A DNA stretch of 64,000 nucleotides. Origin: Pseudopyrenochaeta lycopersici. Taxonomy: Eukaryota; Ascomycota; Dothideomycetes; Pleosporales; Pseudopyrenochaetaceae. The position numbers and the translations under genes are program-made. Shown here piece after piece: positions 44,760 to 57,134 of this stretch (its first letter is position 1; each line of letters starts with the position of its first letter). The DNA lies in the NCBI GenBank assembly GCA_003313425.1, contig NHZP01000006.1:1364001-1428000 (forward strand), in the 5' to 3' direction. The notes below the pieces were generated by a model. The model worked only from the letters and a program-made list of their open reading frames with translations, searched no databases and was not told the origin of the DNA.

Positions 44760-47294
44760 CTACTCGCCACCTACGCTCAGGTCTGCCGTAAAGTCCTTCC
44801 GTATCGTCAGGTTCTCAAAGTTCTCCTGGTTGTTGATGACCAAGCCTTTTTCATTCGCCAAATGCAATAAGCAGATGAAGCAGTAGCTTGTCGAGATATC
44901 GGCCATAGCTTGTTTGGGGTAGACGGTTTGCAGATTGTTCACGACGTCTGTAAAGGTGAGCGAGCCATCTACTGCTTTAGCTAAAGATTCATCCACTGCG
45001 TCAGGCTGGGGAGGCTTGTTGACCTATCCTTCCGTTAGTATACTCATGCAGCGGCAACTTTGTCCTTTGACTTACCTCTTCAAAACCAATGCCTTTCCAG
45101 AGTTCATCTTTCAGTCGCTTCACGTCTACCTTCTTTGCCACTCTTGCGTACTGTACATACTCAGGCCGGAATCTCCTACTTTGTGTAACTAGTTGTGCTC
45201 CGAATGCGTCGGCTTGTGAGCTTGGCACAGCACCGTCTAATGGCTGCATTGCTTCAGGAGTATCTTGGGGCGGCGGCGAGAAATGGTCGCGGGCGTCCGC
45301 AAAGTCGTCATCATCATCAATCGGGCCGCCAGGCATTGGTAGGCCATCGTCCTGGAAAAAGTCGGCATCGTAGTTACCTTGCACAGCACCATCTTCCTCA
45401 GCAAGTGCGTCTTGTTGGTTAGCCCAGTATGCCTCATCCACTTCGCCATGCATGGGCGCTTTTGGCGGCGGTTGTGCTTGTCGGCCTTCCTTTCGCGAGC
45501 CCATACGAGCTTTAGGCTTCAAGAACAGCCTCAACAATTGCCTTGAGTTGAAATGCTTGTCATCAGGTAGAAGGTTCCGAGTCTTCGATTTCCACTGCGC
45601 TTTGGGTAATGAGATTGTAGAGTTCGAGGTCGCTGGTGTGTATAGCATATCTGCCGTAAGCTGTGACATGGGTGCAGCGAAGTCAATCTCGAAAGGCTCC
45701 TTCTCTTTCCGCTTCGTTGCAGGCGCTGTCTTTCCAACATCCTTCACTCGTCTGATGCGCCAATGTTCAGGGCCAGCCCAATTCTTCTTCAGCGCCTGGT
45801 CGAAGTAGCTCAGAATGTTTTCTTGCTCTTGATCGCGACCGTGGCTCATAGAGAGGCCGTATTGTGCATTTTCAGTACCCATAGCTCCATCAGCACCCTC
45901 ACCAGCTTCGTCGTCTCCCTCACCAAGACCCATGGTGTGTACTCGAACTTGTGGGTCCCGAATAGCCTCCCTTGCCCATACTTCTCCGCCTTCACCAAAG
46001 CCAGTTTCGGGAGGCAGGTCGAATCCACCCATGTCAATGTCATCATCATCATCGAAGCCCATAGGATTGTCATCATCAAGGAACATCCCTGACCGATTGC
46101 CTGCTTCTTCTTCTGCATCATTATTATCGTCATTTCGCCAGTCTTCAGGAGCTTTAAGGAAGGGAAGATCCATGGATCCATTAACATCGCCGAGGTCGAA
46201 GGTCTTCATCGATGGGCAAACATCCTGTTCATCGAGGCGGGACAAATCGGGGAAGTACTTGGCCGCAAGTCCATAAATGTCGATCTCAGTGTCAGCTGAT
46301 GATTGAAGCTCTGGTGTTGCGTCTCGCTGTTCCTGTACAGGGTCTTCCGGGGCTGGGGTCGCTCGCGACTCCTCTGCTGTTGCGTCGTTCGCATCGTCAC
46401 TGCTGTCAAAGACAATCCTGCCTTTGGAGTCGATAGCTAGATGATTAAGAAGTAGGCCCTTAGCGCCTCCCTCGTCGAAGTCAGCGGAGGCTTTCTTGAA
46501 CAGAGGATCCACTGCAAACTCAAGCTCCATCTTCTTGTTCTGCAGCTGTGCAAAAGACGTCGCCAGAGTTGCCTCTGCTGATCGTGCAGCCCTTTTCTTG
46601 CGCTTCTTTTGCCCATCTTCTCCCTCTTCGCCGTCTTCATCCTCGCCGTCTTCTCCGTCCTCGGCGTCGCCACGTCGCTTCTTGCTGGCATTTTCGGCGA
46701 GACCGCTGAGCAGCTTGCCTGTATCGGTCGCAACACTGTCTACTCGGCTAGTATAGATTTTCACGCAACCATCGAGGGTGCAGCTAGCTTTTTGGAAATT
46801 CACACCGTCACCTTCCTTGAGCAAGGACATTTCATGGAAGTAGTCGATGAGAGCGAAGTTCCAGGAGTTGTTTGCGTTGATTTTCTGCAAATGTCAGCCC
46901 TGAACCAAGCTTATTCTTGCCTGGGCATACATTATCTGTCGCCATTTTCATCCATTCCTCGAAGTTCGCAAGCAGCGGCATGACGCGCTTCATAGGCGTC
47001 ACAGCGGTGCCCGCTACATCAGGCATTCCATCTTGGTCTTGCGATGGCGTGTGGGGGCTGTTTTGTCCTGCTGCAAGAGATATACGGCGTCGGCTGGGGG
47101 TGGCAGACGCCTTGAGAGAGTTGCGCTGGGCTTCTTGGAGTGCATGACGGCGGTTTGCTTTCTCTTGTCGGTCGTCGTTCAGCGGCACTCTGCGCTCGAT
47201 TAGCGACGTAATATTTTACTTTTGGCACGGGAATCTACTTCATGGGCGTCTTCTGCGGCGATGCCGCTATGCTGTATTTTGTTGCGCGCGGCAT
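44760..47294 (-). CDS. BRN1: condensin complex subunit 2 (kleisin Brn1/CAP-H, Barren)
   Basis: Four exons on the minus strand (47294..47239, 47189..46931, 46884..45076, 45023..44760) give 795 residues. The first exon is only 19 codons: MPRATKYSIAASPQKTPMK joins VPLNDDRQEKANRRHAL across a 49 bp intron, solving the lack of an ATG in the second exon. The N-terminal NSWNFALIDYFHEMSLL region is the kleisin helix that contacts Smc2. The centre is acidic and disordered with a KKRKKR stretch. The C-terminal winged-helix part ends near FTDVVNNLQTVY...SYCFICLLHLANEKGL and contacts Smc4. Brn1 closes the condensin ring and is needed for mitotic chromosome compaction. It is divergent from the exchanger gene; single-copy and presumably essential. 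Confidence 0.92.
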
Positions 47295-47863
47295 TGTGGT
47301 GGGGGATGTTCGGCGTTGTCGTGGTGGTCGCAATGTTTGTCAACACACTTTGGGCGGTTCGCGTCAGGGCGGGAACGCCACACCTCACACAAGCTGGATC
47401 CACCCACTCGCCACAGTGTGGCTGTGAAGAGTGACGAAGCAAGCTTCACCAAGCGCGACTCCAGGTTCCAAGGTTTGGTACAGACATTGCTTAAGAACCC
47501 TCGCGCTTTCATGCGCTGTAGCGCGATACTCTATTTCCTTCAGCTTTCTCCATATTCTTATCGCCATACGCTCCTGTAAATCTTCGGGCTAGACTACCAG
47601 TGCGGTCAAACGCTCCGCGCTCCGCCTTCCGCTATCTTGTGACGGCTGCGCGTTAATACGACCTGTGTGCACCACGATCGCCGTTCCCCGCCAGCATTAC
47701 CCTCCGGAGCCATTGCTATAGGCACCGAGCCTAGGGGAACTTCATTGACAGACTTAGAGTACCCTCAAAGCGTCTTCGGAAGCCTGCACAGCTGCCGGCG
47801 CATCTTCACGCTCCAAGCTCCGGCACAAGTTGTACTCCGCTCGTGCATGAAGATGCCTTGACA
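47295..47863. promoter_or_regulatory. divergent promoter, condensin / exchanger genes
   Basis: 569 bp between two start codons. GC-rich in its first half. No coding frame of interest. Confidence 0.5.
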
Positions 47864-50800
47864 ATGGACAACCATTCTATACTGGAAACCGTACAACGAT
47901 GGCGGCGTCCACGATACTCAGCGCGGCCTTTCGCCCTCACCATCCTTGCGATATCCCTCATAACGCTCCTGGCATGGGCAAAAGGACACCAGGCGTATGG
48001 TGGTAGCACCTCGGCTGGTACCGGTCTACGCAAGAGGGACCTGTCTATACTGGATGAAGAGGTATGTTACAATGCAGGGAACGAAGTATAGCTGCTGATC
48101 TTGCGCAGTGTCGATTGGTCCATCATGCCGGCGATCAGTGTGCCTTCGTTCTTGCCAATTGCCCCGACGAGGAAGCTGGTGTGATCTCCTACCTTACGCT
48201 CTACTACTGCCGACTACCCCACGCAAAACCCCTCGCCTTTATCATGATGGCCCTCTGGCTCGGCCTGTTGTTTAGCACTATCGGGATCGCGGCAAGCGAT
48301 TTCTTTTGTGTGAACCTAAATACTATTTCACGCATGTTGGGCATGAGTGAGAGCTTAGCGGGCGTTACTCTGCTTGCACTTGGCAATGGGAGTCCGGATG
48401 TGTTTTCTACCTTTGCAGCATTCCGCACACACGCTGCAAGTCTAGCCATTGGCGAACTTATTGGCGCTGCCTGCTTCATCACCGCAGTAGTTTCTGGCTC
48501 TATGGCGTTGATTCGTCCGTTTAATGTTGCGCGCAAGAGCTTCATTCGCGATGTTGCATTCTTCCTTGTGGCCGCAGCATTTAGCATGGGTTTCATTGTG
48601 GACGGGAATCTGCATCTATGGGAATCCGCCACCATGGTTGCATTCTACCTTTTCTATGTCGCATTTGTAGTGGCTTGGCATTGGTGGCTCAATCTCAGGA
48701 AAGCGCGGAGACAAAAGGCTGCAGCAATGAGGAGTCACTATATCACGCCTGGTGGCGATGAAGAAGAGATACCTGAATACCATGACGAAGAGACTACAGC
48801 GGGTAGCAGAACACCCGGTCGGGGTGTCTCCGTTGATGACTTCTCGGCGCTCGAACGAGCAGGTGGAGGTGACCCTTTGGAGGAAGACGATAATGAAGAA
48901 GAGCGCGAACGTTGGATGGGCGAGTTGACAAACAACATGCGCGTGAGCAGGCCAAAGGCAGGGTCTCGACGAAACACTCACACGCCTATTCGTCCTAGTT
49001 TGGTGGGAGCTTTGGAATTCAGGGCGGTGCTTTCTTCATTGCAGAAGTCGAGAAATATTCAGTCGATGCCGATTAGCCTGAGACGATACTCGGACGACCC
49101 AACATACACCACTGTTCAACAACAAGACTACGCATCGACTACATCCGACCCTGCCGCTCGCCCTCCTTTTGACGTGGCATCAATCGCGTCGGATGGCTCG
49201 CCACATATCATCAGGCCACACATTGATATTCAGCAAGGTATGGGTAATCGAGCGAGAGCTGTCTCAACGAACGACATCGATAGTGTACGGCTTCACCCAA
49301 GTACATTGCAAGAACCCGTGCCAGACATCACTTTTGGGCCGGCGACTCCCAATGAGCGCAGTAGACTCTTATCTCCCAACTATGTACCTCCGTCGCCCAC
49401 TTTTTCATTATCTCCTCCAGGTTCTCAACATAGCTCGCGAGCAACAAGCCCAGCTCCACCGAAAGTCCGGCACCCATCGCCTAACAGGCTGGCTCCTCCA
49501 GACACTGATAGTCACGGTGTTCCACCAGTTCGTCAAGGCACCTCTTCACCGAGTCCTCTCTCTTCGCCAGTGTTGGAACCTGGTGAGCGACCTCTACCGC
49601 CAACCCTAAAAGTAGCCGTTCCTGGGGCCACCTCTCCGCCAATACCCTTTCCCGCCTACACAGACTATCCTTGGTCGGCTCAGACAACTTCGAGACCGCC
49701 AAGTCTACGGCCGCGCTCACCCAGCGCATCCCCCGAGTCTATGTACCCGAGATCTTCGTTTGGATTCGATGAGCTGGCAAAGACGCCGAAATGGTGGCCA
49801 TCCACACTCTTGCCTTCACCTCACATCCTCCTATCGACCCTGTTCCCAACGTTAACGAATTGGCAAGATAAGAGCTCCTTTGACAAGGTCTTAGGTGTCG
49901 TAGCCAGTCTTCCCGTGTTTTTGTTGACGATCACACTCCCAGTCGTCGAACCGCAGAAGGACGACGATGAAGGAGGCCATGCCGAGCTTTCGCTCGACTT
50001 CAGTCTTCCACCGGCTCGCACACCTATCAACGGCAGCATGGATTCACATGCTCGCAGTGTATCGATAGTGCTACCTCCGGAAAGCTCTGGGGATATGAGT
50101 CTGTCAATGTCTAAAAAGAGCACAAACATTCCTCCAGGGACGGCAAACGGCGGCTCCTTTAGCACCACTGCAAGTCAGACACCTCAGGTCTATATTACAA
50201 GTGAGGACAATATTGCTCAATCACCAGAGCAGCTTCCTGCGATTCCGTCTTCCGAACCCAAGCAATGGAATAGATGGCTCGTGATTGTTCAAATCTTCAC
50301 GGCGCCGTTCTTCATCGTACTCATTGTCTGGGCCAACCTCGAACCCGAAAACCCGCGCGCTCTTCTCCGACAGACGCTCTACTCCCTTCTCGCCTCTCTT
50401 TGCATGCTCGCCTTTCTCCTCGTCACAACAACCCCCAACCGTCCACCACGCTGGCGCTCCCTACTCTGCTTCCTCGGCTTTGCTGTTGCGATTGCATGGA
50501 TCAGCACCATCGCTAACGAAGTCGTCGGTGTTTTGCGTACCCTCGGCGTCGTTCTTAACATGTCAGACGCGATTCTCGGCCTAACGATCTTCGCCGTTGG
50601 AAACTCGCTCGGGGACCTCGTTGCGGACATCACCGTTGCACGCCTTGGCTTTCCGATCATGGCACTATCAGCATGTTTTGGTGGGCCGATGCTCAATATC
50701 CTACTGGGAATTGGGCTAAGTGGTTGTTACATGACTATCACAAAGGGTGAGCATCGTCACGAGAAGCACCCGGACAAGCCGATGCATTTCAGTCCGTATC

Positions 50801-50997
50801 ATATTGCTGTCAGTACGACACTTGTTATTTCTGGGGCTACTTTACTGGTCACCTTGGCTGGACTGCTTGTCGCTGTGCCAATGAGACGATGGAGGATGGA
50901 TAAAGTCATCGGATGGGGCTTGGTTGCACTATGGTGCGCCAGTACCTTTGCCAACGTCTTGGTTGAAGTACTGGGTTATAGTAGTGATGTGACTTAG
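47864..50997 (+). CDS. cation/Ca2+ exchanger, NCX/CCX family
   Basis: Exons 47864..48061 and 48109..50997 give 1028 residues; the 47 bp intron joins EE to CRLVHHAGDQC. A GTG 21 bases before the ATG is not used. One N-terminal helix is followed by two Na_Ca_ex domains with the paired alpha repeats: ALGNGSPDVFSTF at about 156-168, and AVGNSLGDLVADITVARLGFP plus SACFGGPMLN near the C-terminus. A long hydrophilic Ser/Pro-rich loop separates them, likely a regulatory phosphorylation target. The NG/SP and NS/GD variants are those of NCLX/CCX-type exchangers, as in yeast Ecm27 relatives. It probably moves Ca2+ out of the cytosol in exchange for Na+, K+ or H+ at an endomembrane. Confidence 0.9.
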
Positions 50998-51373
50998 ATT
51001 TTGGGTCTCTGTATGACTTTCGGTTTGCATCGTATTTTTGTTATACCCGGACGCACGGTTTGAGGCGTTCACGCGTTGGCTTTTTGTATATTCTCGCTTG
51101 CAATGTATATGATGCACACACTTCACACAGAAGGAGTCAAAGAATTGGACAACGCTACATGTTCACCGGTGAGCCCAACGCACCAGTACCCACCTTTCAC
51201 TCTGCAACTAAGACAGGCGAGCACGGCACACAAACACCAGCGGCGACCGAGAATCTCCAAGTCGCATCAATGTTGGCCAACTATCCGACCACGACGACTC
51301 GGCGCTGTCCGTAATCGCACCTTGGGCCCACACGTGGCAGACGATCCTGGTTCGGGCGCAGACTATTCCCACT

Positions 51374-51393
51374 CAGGCTCGTTGGGCTGCATG
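51374..51393 (+). repeat. 20-bp direct repeat, copy 1
   Basis: CAGGCTCGTTGGGCTGCATG is identical to 51826..51845. Some weaker similarity continues downstream (GAGGCTC/GAGCCTC, TGTGGG). Confidence 0.6.
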
Positions 51394-51825
51394 CCGCCTC
51401 CCGTCGAGCCTCTTTTTCTGTGGGTTTAGGTGTGCATGCGTCTTGCGTTGGGCTCTAAGCGGTAAAGTGAGGCCACAGTGGGCCCGGGCTGGGACAATGA
51501 GAAAGTACCACGTAGCGGACTAGAATTCTGCTGCAGCCAGAACAGTCAGAGTGTACGCGGAGAATCACATTCTTGAAAAATGTGGTGAGAATGATTTCGG
51601 TGACGTCGAATGAGAATAAGGAAGAGTAAATATGGCAGTCTGCTTGTCGAGGATGGGCGTCAGAAATAGTGCCTGGGATGTGATGATAGGCCAGATGGAG
51701 GTGGTTCATCAAGGGGCACTCGACAGGCTTTGGAAAATAGCTGGGTGTATGTGCATGCGAGATCCAGTCGTCCCTGAGGCGGTTCATCGATAGGTGAGGC
51801 TACACGTGTCTTGCTATTCCTGAAC

Positions 51826-51845
51826 CAGGCTCGTTGGGCTGCATG
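51826..51845 (+). repeat. 20-bp direct repeat, copy 2
   Basis: Exact copy of 51374..51393, 452 bp downstream. Possibly a remnant of a small local duplication. Confidence 0.6.
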
Positions 51846-53141
51846 GCGCACCCCAGCGAGGCTCTGTTGTGGGAACAGCATGCAGGCGTGTGTTGTTATG
51901 ACTCTAAGACAATGGGCGTGGTCGGTGAGTTCAAATAAATATGAGGGTGAATTAGGCAGCTACTTGCAGTAGACTTGCTCCTGCATCTTACCAAGATTAC
52001 TTGCTGCCGTCACAGTTGCCTGCATCAACTTTCTCTCCGGCTTCGCCTCTGCATCCATTCTAGCTCGCTCGCCAGCCAGACTATGTTCGAATCAGCACAA
52101 TTGAATACTACGCATTGCTATCTGATTCGGAGAGTTCGGCGAAGGCCCTGAGGCGCATTCCATCCCATCTTACCCAGTTCCACATATTTACCCTTTGTCA
52201 ACACCACGGCAACGCACGGTTGTGTGTTAAAGCTCCGCTGCCCGCAAAAAGCAACAAGCATCCAGATCGTCATCAGGCGTCAGGGCTTTCGATTTTGACA
52301 TCGCTTGTTGATACGAACATCTGCAATCGTTTCTTGTGTGCGACATACCCCCGCTTCGCACCCAGCATCTTGACCCTTGGGCCTGCATCCACCTGACAGA
52401 TCTGCCACACCCAAGCTTGAAGGCAGTGCCGTCATTGTGTGCTGCACCGCATCCAAGCCCACCGCCCGCCGCCCACTGCAGCATCCTCTGTTGGGCCGCT
52501 CTCCCAGTTCTCCCAGACCCTCGTGCTACATCGGGCGCAGACAGGTGCCAGCCTGAAGGCCGCTTCGCTCAGCTTCTTATCGATTGCACCTGCTCCTCAC
52601 CTTCCCCCCGGCCTGGCTCCCGTGTGAGATTAGACGACACATCCGTCAAATACTCCGCGCCCTCTCACACGCCAATTCAGACGCAAGGGAACCACGGACT
52701 AGCCTCTGCCCAGTGCCTGCTTCAGCCAAATCTCGTCGAGACAGCGGCCGCATCGTCGAATCAGCATTCAGCCCTACACTATCTCTCTGGGCATCAAGCA
52801 CCCCTCCCCCTTTCCTCGCCGCCAGTACGCCACGCTATATAGAGGTTCCTCCCGCGTCGCCCACCCCGCAGCAAATCGTGCAGCCGCTGCTAGTCGCAGG
52901 CAGCTGTCTGTTTGTAAACAAGCCTAGCCATCGCAGAGATAGCTGCTACTGCCCCGCCGTTGCTGGACCGGTCAGCAACCACCCCCACCACTCAGCGTCC
53001 GTCAGCTAGCCGTCCCGGCGCATCACCGCCAGGCCTCGACAGCGACACCGTCGCCTCTTTCCCTCGCACCTCACGACACCGGACTCGGCCATTCTCTGGT
53101 AGAACGGCTTCGAGTACCGGTCCGCACTCACAGCCAGCCTC

Positions 53142-55720
53142 ATGCCGTTAGTCATAGCCCTTCCTCATCGTCGCGCCATGCCCCGTCCCTCTCAGTCTTC
53201 GCGGCGGTCGCTTTCGCACCGCCCTGCCCAGCGCGCTGTCTCTTCCTCTTCGCGCACTACCCGCTCTACAGCCCGCTCCACAGCCCCGTCCAGCATTTCG
53301 ATTTCCCCCTCGCGCGAAGTGAAAGGCGACACTAACGTCACCATCAGACTCAGGAAAGGAATCACAGTCAACCACAACACAGGCGAATACTATAGCGAAG
53401 AAGAAGACTCCTCCGGCGTCCAAGTCCTGTCGTCAGGCAGCCAGGAAGAGTACACTGACGACTCCGAAGAGGACGACGACGAAGACGAGGAAGAGGAAGA
53501 GGACGACGCTGACTGGGACTCGCTCGGTGACTACATCGACGAGATCCAGCCCTCCGACTCTGCCTCGCGCCCTCGTGTAAAACACCACACCGTGCCTCCA
53601 CCTGCCGCAGCACCGCCACGACCGAAGCCTGCCCGTCGCGCAACCTCCCGACACGCAGTCCCCGTCTCCGACCCGCCCTCCCGTCATAGGAGCCGCAGTC
53701 GAACCACCCTGGAGCGCGAACATCGGCCGCGACGGCGAAGGCCCCAATCCGTCCATGCGGATGCTCTAGAAGACCAAGACGACTACCCATACGCCCCCTC
53801 TGCTCGGGGTCCTGCGGCCCCTGGCCATCCCAGCCAGGGCTGGGGTCACATTCCGCAACCCGGTCACAACGGCTATGCGCCTAGCATGATGTCCTACCAC
53901 GGCTATCCAGGCAGTGCGCAGTCTCCTGCAGGCCAATTGGTGCCATTCGGTCACAACCCATACTATGCTCAGCAGAACCCTTTTGCGCCCAATGAACAGA
54001 ATCCCTTCACTCAGCCACCTCCGCCAGGCAGAGATCCCAATGGCTACTTCCCGGAGTATCCAGATCATCGCCAGGGTCACAGTCGTCGAGGCCATCGCAA
54101 TTCCATGCCACCAGCGCCGCAAGGAGAAATGATGCCGTTCTCGCCCATGGGCTACTATCCTCCCTATGGTGCTCCCCCATACGGCATGCCGCCAATGTAT
54201 CCCCCATATGGACACCCTCAGCACCCGTCTCCTCCCCCGCAACATCCGCCTTCGAAGAGAGCCACTCCTAAGCCACAACACCATGAAGAGGAGCACCATG
54301 AGCAGCACGAGCATCGTCCGCCACCACCACCACCACCGCCCCCATCGCAGACTCCAGCATTGCAGATGCCTGTGCAAATACCCATGCAAGTTCCCATGAT
54401 GCCTGCGCCGCCTCCCCCACCTGACCCAAAAGAAGAGGGTATGCTCTCCAAGCTTGAGAAGCTCCTTCTTGGCAAGGCCGAAGAGGATGAGAAGGCAGCA
54501 GAAGCAGCACGGAAAGCCGCGGAAGAGGCTAAATTTGCTCGACTTGAAAACTTGCTCATCTCTCAGCAAGAGGCTCGCATTGAGAAGGACAAGGCAAAGA
54601 GAGCCGCGGCTGAGGAAGCCGCAAAAGCTGCTGAAGAAGCGAAGAAGAAGGGCGATGAAGACAAGCTTGCTAAGCTCGAGAAGCTCATTCTAGCCCAGAA
54701 GGATGAACAGCTCAAAAGAGAAGCAGCAGCAGATGCAGCTCGTGCAGCTGAGAAGGCCGCGGCAGATGCTGAGGCTGCCAAAATTGCAGCAGAGAAGAAA
54801 GCGGCGGCTGAGTCCGCTAAGCTACTGCTCGATGCAGCACAAAAGGCTCGAGAGGAGGCGGAAAAGAAAGCCGCAGCTGATGCGGAGGAGACAAAGAAGG
54901 CACACGAGAAAGCACTTGCAGAGGCCAAAGCGGCCGCAGATGAGCTTGAGAAGGGAAAGAAGGCAGCAGAAGAAGAGGCAGCGAAGTTAAAGCCGTCCGA
55001 CGCACCCAAAGCGCCGATCAAATTCAAGGATGCTGTCGGCCGCAAATTCAGCTTCCCGTGGCACCTGTGCAAGACATGGAAGGTATGTTTTTCTCTCCCC
55101 ATGCGCCATTGATGCATGCGCTAACATCAATCCAGGGCATGGAAGAACTCATCAAGCAGGCCTTTCTCCACGTGGATGTCATTGGACCTCACGTCCATGA
55201 AGGCCACTACGACCTCGTTGGACCTGACGGCGAGATCATCCTGCCTCAAGTTTGGGAAACTATGATCCAACCCGACTGGGCTGTCACAATGCACATGTGG
55301 CCAATGCCCGAGCCTCCTCCAGCTCCAGAGCCACCCATAGAATTGCCTCCACCGCCGGATGCAGCAGTCTTCATGTCTCACCATCTCCCCTTGGGCAAAA
55401 ACAAGGGCAAGCGGGACAAGAGTAGGGTCAAGCGTGAGTCTGTACATGCCCATCATGTTGTGCAGGTGCCTCCGCTTCCACCCCCACCACCAGGGGCTGT
55501 CGGCGGTGGACTGCCCCCTCCACCGCCCCCACCACCACCTCCTCCTGGCGCCGTTGGCGGTGCTCCAGCTGCATCGCCTGCAGTTGTCGTTATGCCCAGC
55601 GGTAGTGGCTCATCGGGAGGAACTCACCGCAAGAAGTCTGCGCCATCACCTTTCTTCCGGTGGGCCGCTGGCAGCGGCAATGCCCGCAAAGATTCTTTGA
55701 AGAAGCCCAAGAAGACCTGA
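53142..55720 (+). CDS. Pro-rich, coiled-coil protein with ubiquitin-like domain
   Basis: Exons 53142..55082 and 55136..55720 give 841 residues; a second ATG at 53178 is an alternative start. Order of parts: a Ser/Arg-rich N-terminus; an acidic Asp/Glu run near 105-125; a Pro/Gly/Tyr-rich low-complexity centre with poly-Pro; an Ala/Lys/Glu coiled coil at about 430-620; a ubiquitin-like fold (IKFKDAVGRKFSFPWHLCKTWK, then GMEELIKQAFLHVDVIGPHVHEGHYDLV) split by the intron; and a C-terminal poly-Pro and basic tail. This arrangement is seen in fungal proteins annotated as ubiquitin-like-domain proteins of unknown role. The UBL lacks a terminal Gly-Gly, so it is an interaction domain, not a modifier. 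Confidence 0.82.
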
Positions 55721-57134
55721 AAACAACGCACTATTTCAGGGCTGTTGCTAACATAGCATTGCAGTGTTGGACGCAGATAGGGAGCGAATCAATGAAGTAC
55801 GGATTGTGAGAAGATACAGGACGGTGAGCTATTGGTAGATACGTTACGGTTGTTTTGCCACTGTTTCGTCGATATCATCGTTTTAGACCTGTCATTTCGC
55901 ATCGTCAGCGGTTCGTTACCCATTCTACGCTCAGCTTCGCAATGTCTTTGTCGGCCGGCATCTTCCCCATTTTTATTTTTCTTCTCCTTGTCATCTAGGG
56001 TTGGTTTTTGTTATTAGTATGCGACCTTTTGTCTTTTGTCTTTTCTTCCTCAACATCAATACCCCCCATTGTTCCCTCGCCACAGGTGTCAAGGGCATCA
56101 AGTTGGACACATTTCTTAGGACCGATCACTCTTGAGCGTTCGTTTCTGTCAGTCGTCTTCTTCTTTGGCATCCTCGTCGTGTGTTGGGAGCGGCCATTTT
56201 GGGAAAGAGGAAAAGTTCAGATACCATTTGTCATTTTAGCGCTCTACATTTCGTGTCGCTTTTGGCTTCTGGACTACCCCTTTGCGTTTTCGGCGTTTGC
56301 GTTTTCTGAATTATACTTGCTTGGGACATGTTGGTATGTGGAATGGATCTCTCTCCTCTCTCCGAGTCAGGCAGATGGTGCGACGCACTGTGTTGTCTGT
56401 GGAAGGCGCGGGGATTGAGGGGCATGAATAACATAATGTATGCCCAGAGGTTGACTTGAGGGCGATGATGAGATGAGCAATGATGGGTGGTCAGCGTTCG
56501 ACTCGTTCGGTCCGTTTAGCTTTTGCACTTTCAGTATAACTACCCAAAGATTTCATGTTAGCACAACACATATATACACACAACCTCAACTTCCGATAAG
56601 CATGCTTTGTAACAATGCACTTAATTCATATCGTGAATTCCGTTAAACCTTCATTATTCCGATGTTCGCACAGGTTGTTCCTGCCAAGTCCGCCAACTAC
56701 GTCAGTAGTATTGGCGCCGCTGTTCGGACTCCTCCAAGAAACCTCCGCAGCCTGTCGTGGAGCGGCACGATAGCCGTTGTCCGACAGCAAAAGGACGTGA
56801 GCCTTGGCCTGCTGCGAGGTCTAATTAGCAGCGCGGGTTGCGTCGCGGCTTCTCGACACTTTTGGCTTCTCTTTTGTTTCATTTCGACGCCTTGGTGTCG
56901 CCGCTGATCCGAAGCGCTTTTGCATCAAATACCCGCACACCGCAGCGCCGCCCATCCCGGTGTTCGCAGAAACACACCAGCTGCACAGCCACGACATTAA
57001 TGATAGCACCGAGTTTCGCCTTCACACCTCAGCTCAGCGTCTAATTGCATATCGAGTCTGCGTTTCCTGTTCAGCGTCGCTTAATTTTCCCTCTTTCTTT
57101 TCCTTTTTTTTCCTGCTCTTGATACCCCTTCATT
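55721..57134. other. 1.4 kb intergenic region
   Basis: 3' flank of the UBL gene and 5' flank of the CAP gene. T-rich stretches, short frames only. A pyrimidine tract near 57084-57119 just before the CAP start is typical of fungal promoters. Confidence 0.45.
57084..57119 (+). promoter_or_regulatory. pyrimidine (CT) tract upstream of CAP gene
   Basis: An almost uninterrupted C/T run ends 15 bp before the ATG at 57135. Such tracts mark transcription starts of well-expressed fungal genes. Confidence 0.5.

Larger units (their letters stand above)
50998..53141. other. 2.1 kb intergenic region, probable long 5' leader
   Basis: No gene supported. A 20 bp exact direct repeat is present (separate entries). 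From about 52330 to 53140 the plus strand is C-rich and stop-poor with Pro/Ser-type frames in all phases. This looks like a compositional effect of a pyrimidine-rich 5' UTR or promoter of the following gene. Confidence 0.4.

Noticed and set aside
45531..46756. Several plus- and minus-strand frames of 70-118 codons inside the condensin gene
   Set aside because: Shadows of the BRN1 reading frame.
52336..53009. Overlapping plus-strand frames of 140-170 codons before the UBL gene
   Set aside because: Pro/Ser-rich in all phases because the DNA is C-rich and stop-poor. No domain and no consistent frame; treated as leader/promoter.
53148..55117. Several long minus-strand frames (e.g. 53766..54569, 54563..55117) opposite the UBL gene
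   Set aside because: They are mirror frames of low-complexity Pro, Ala/Lys/Glu codons on the plus strand, with Trp/Arg- or Ser/Ala/Phe-only composition.
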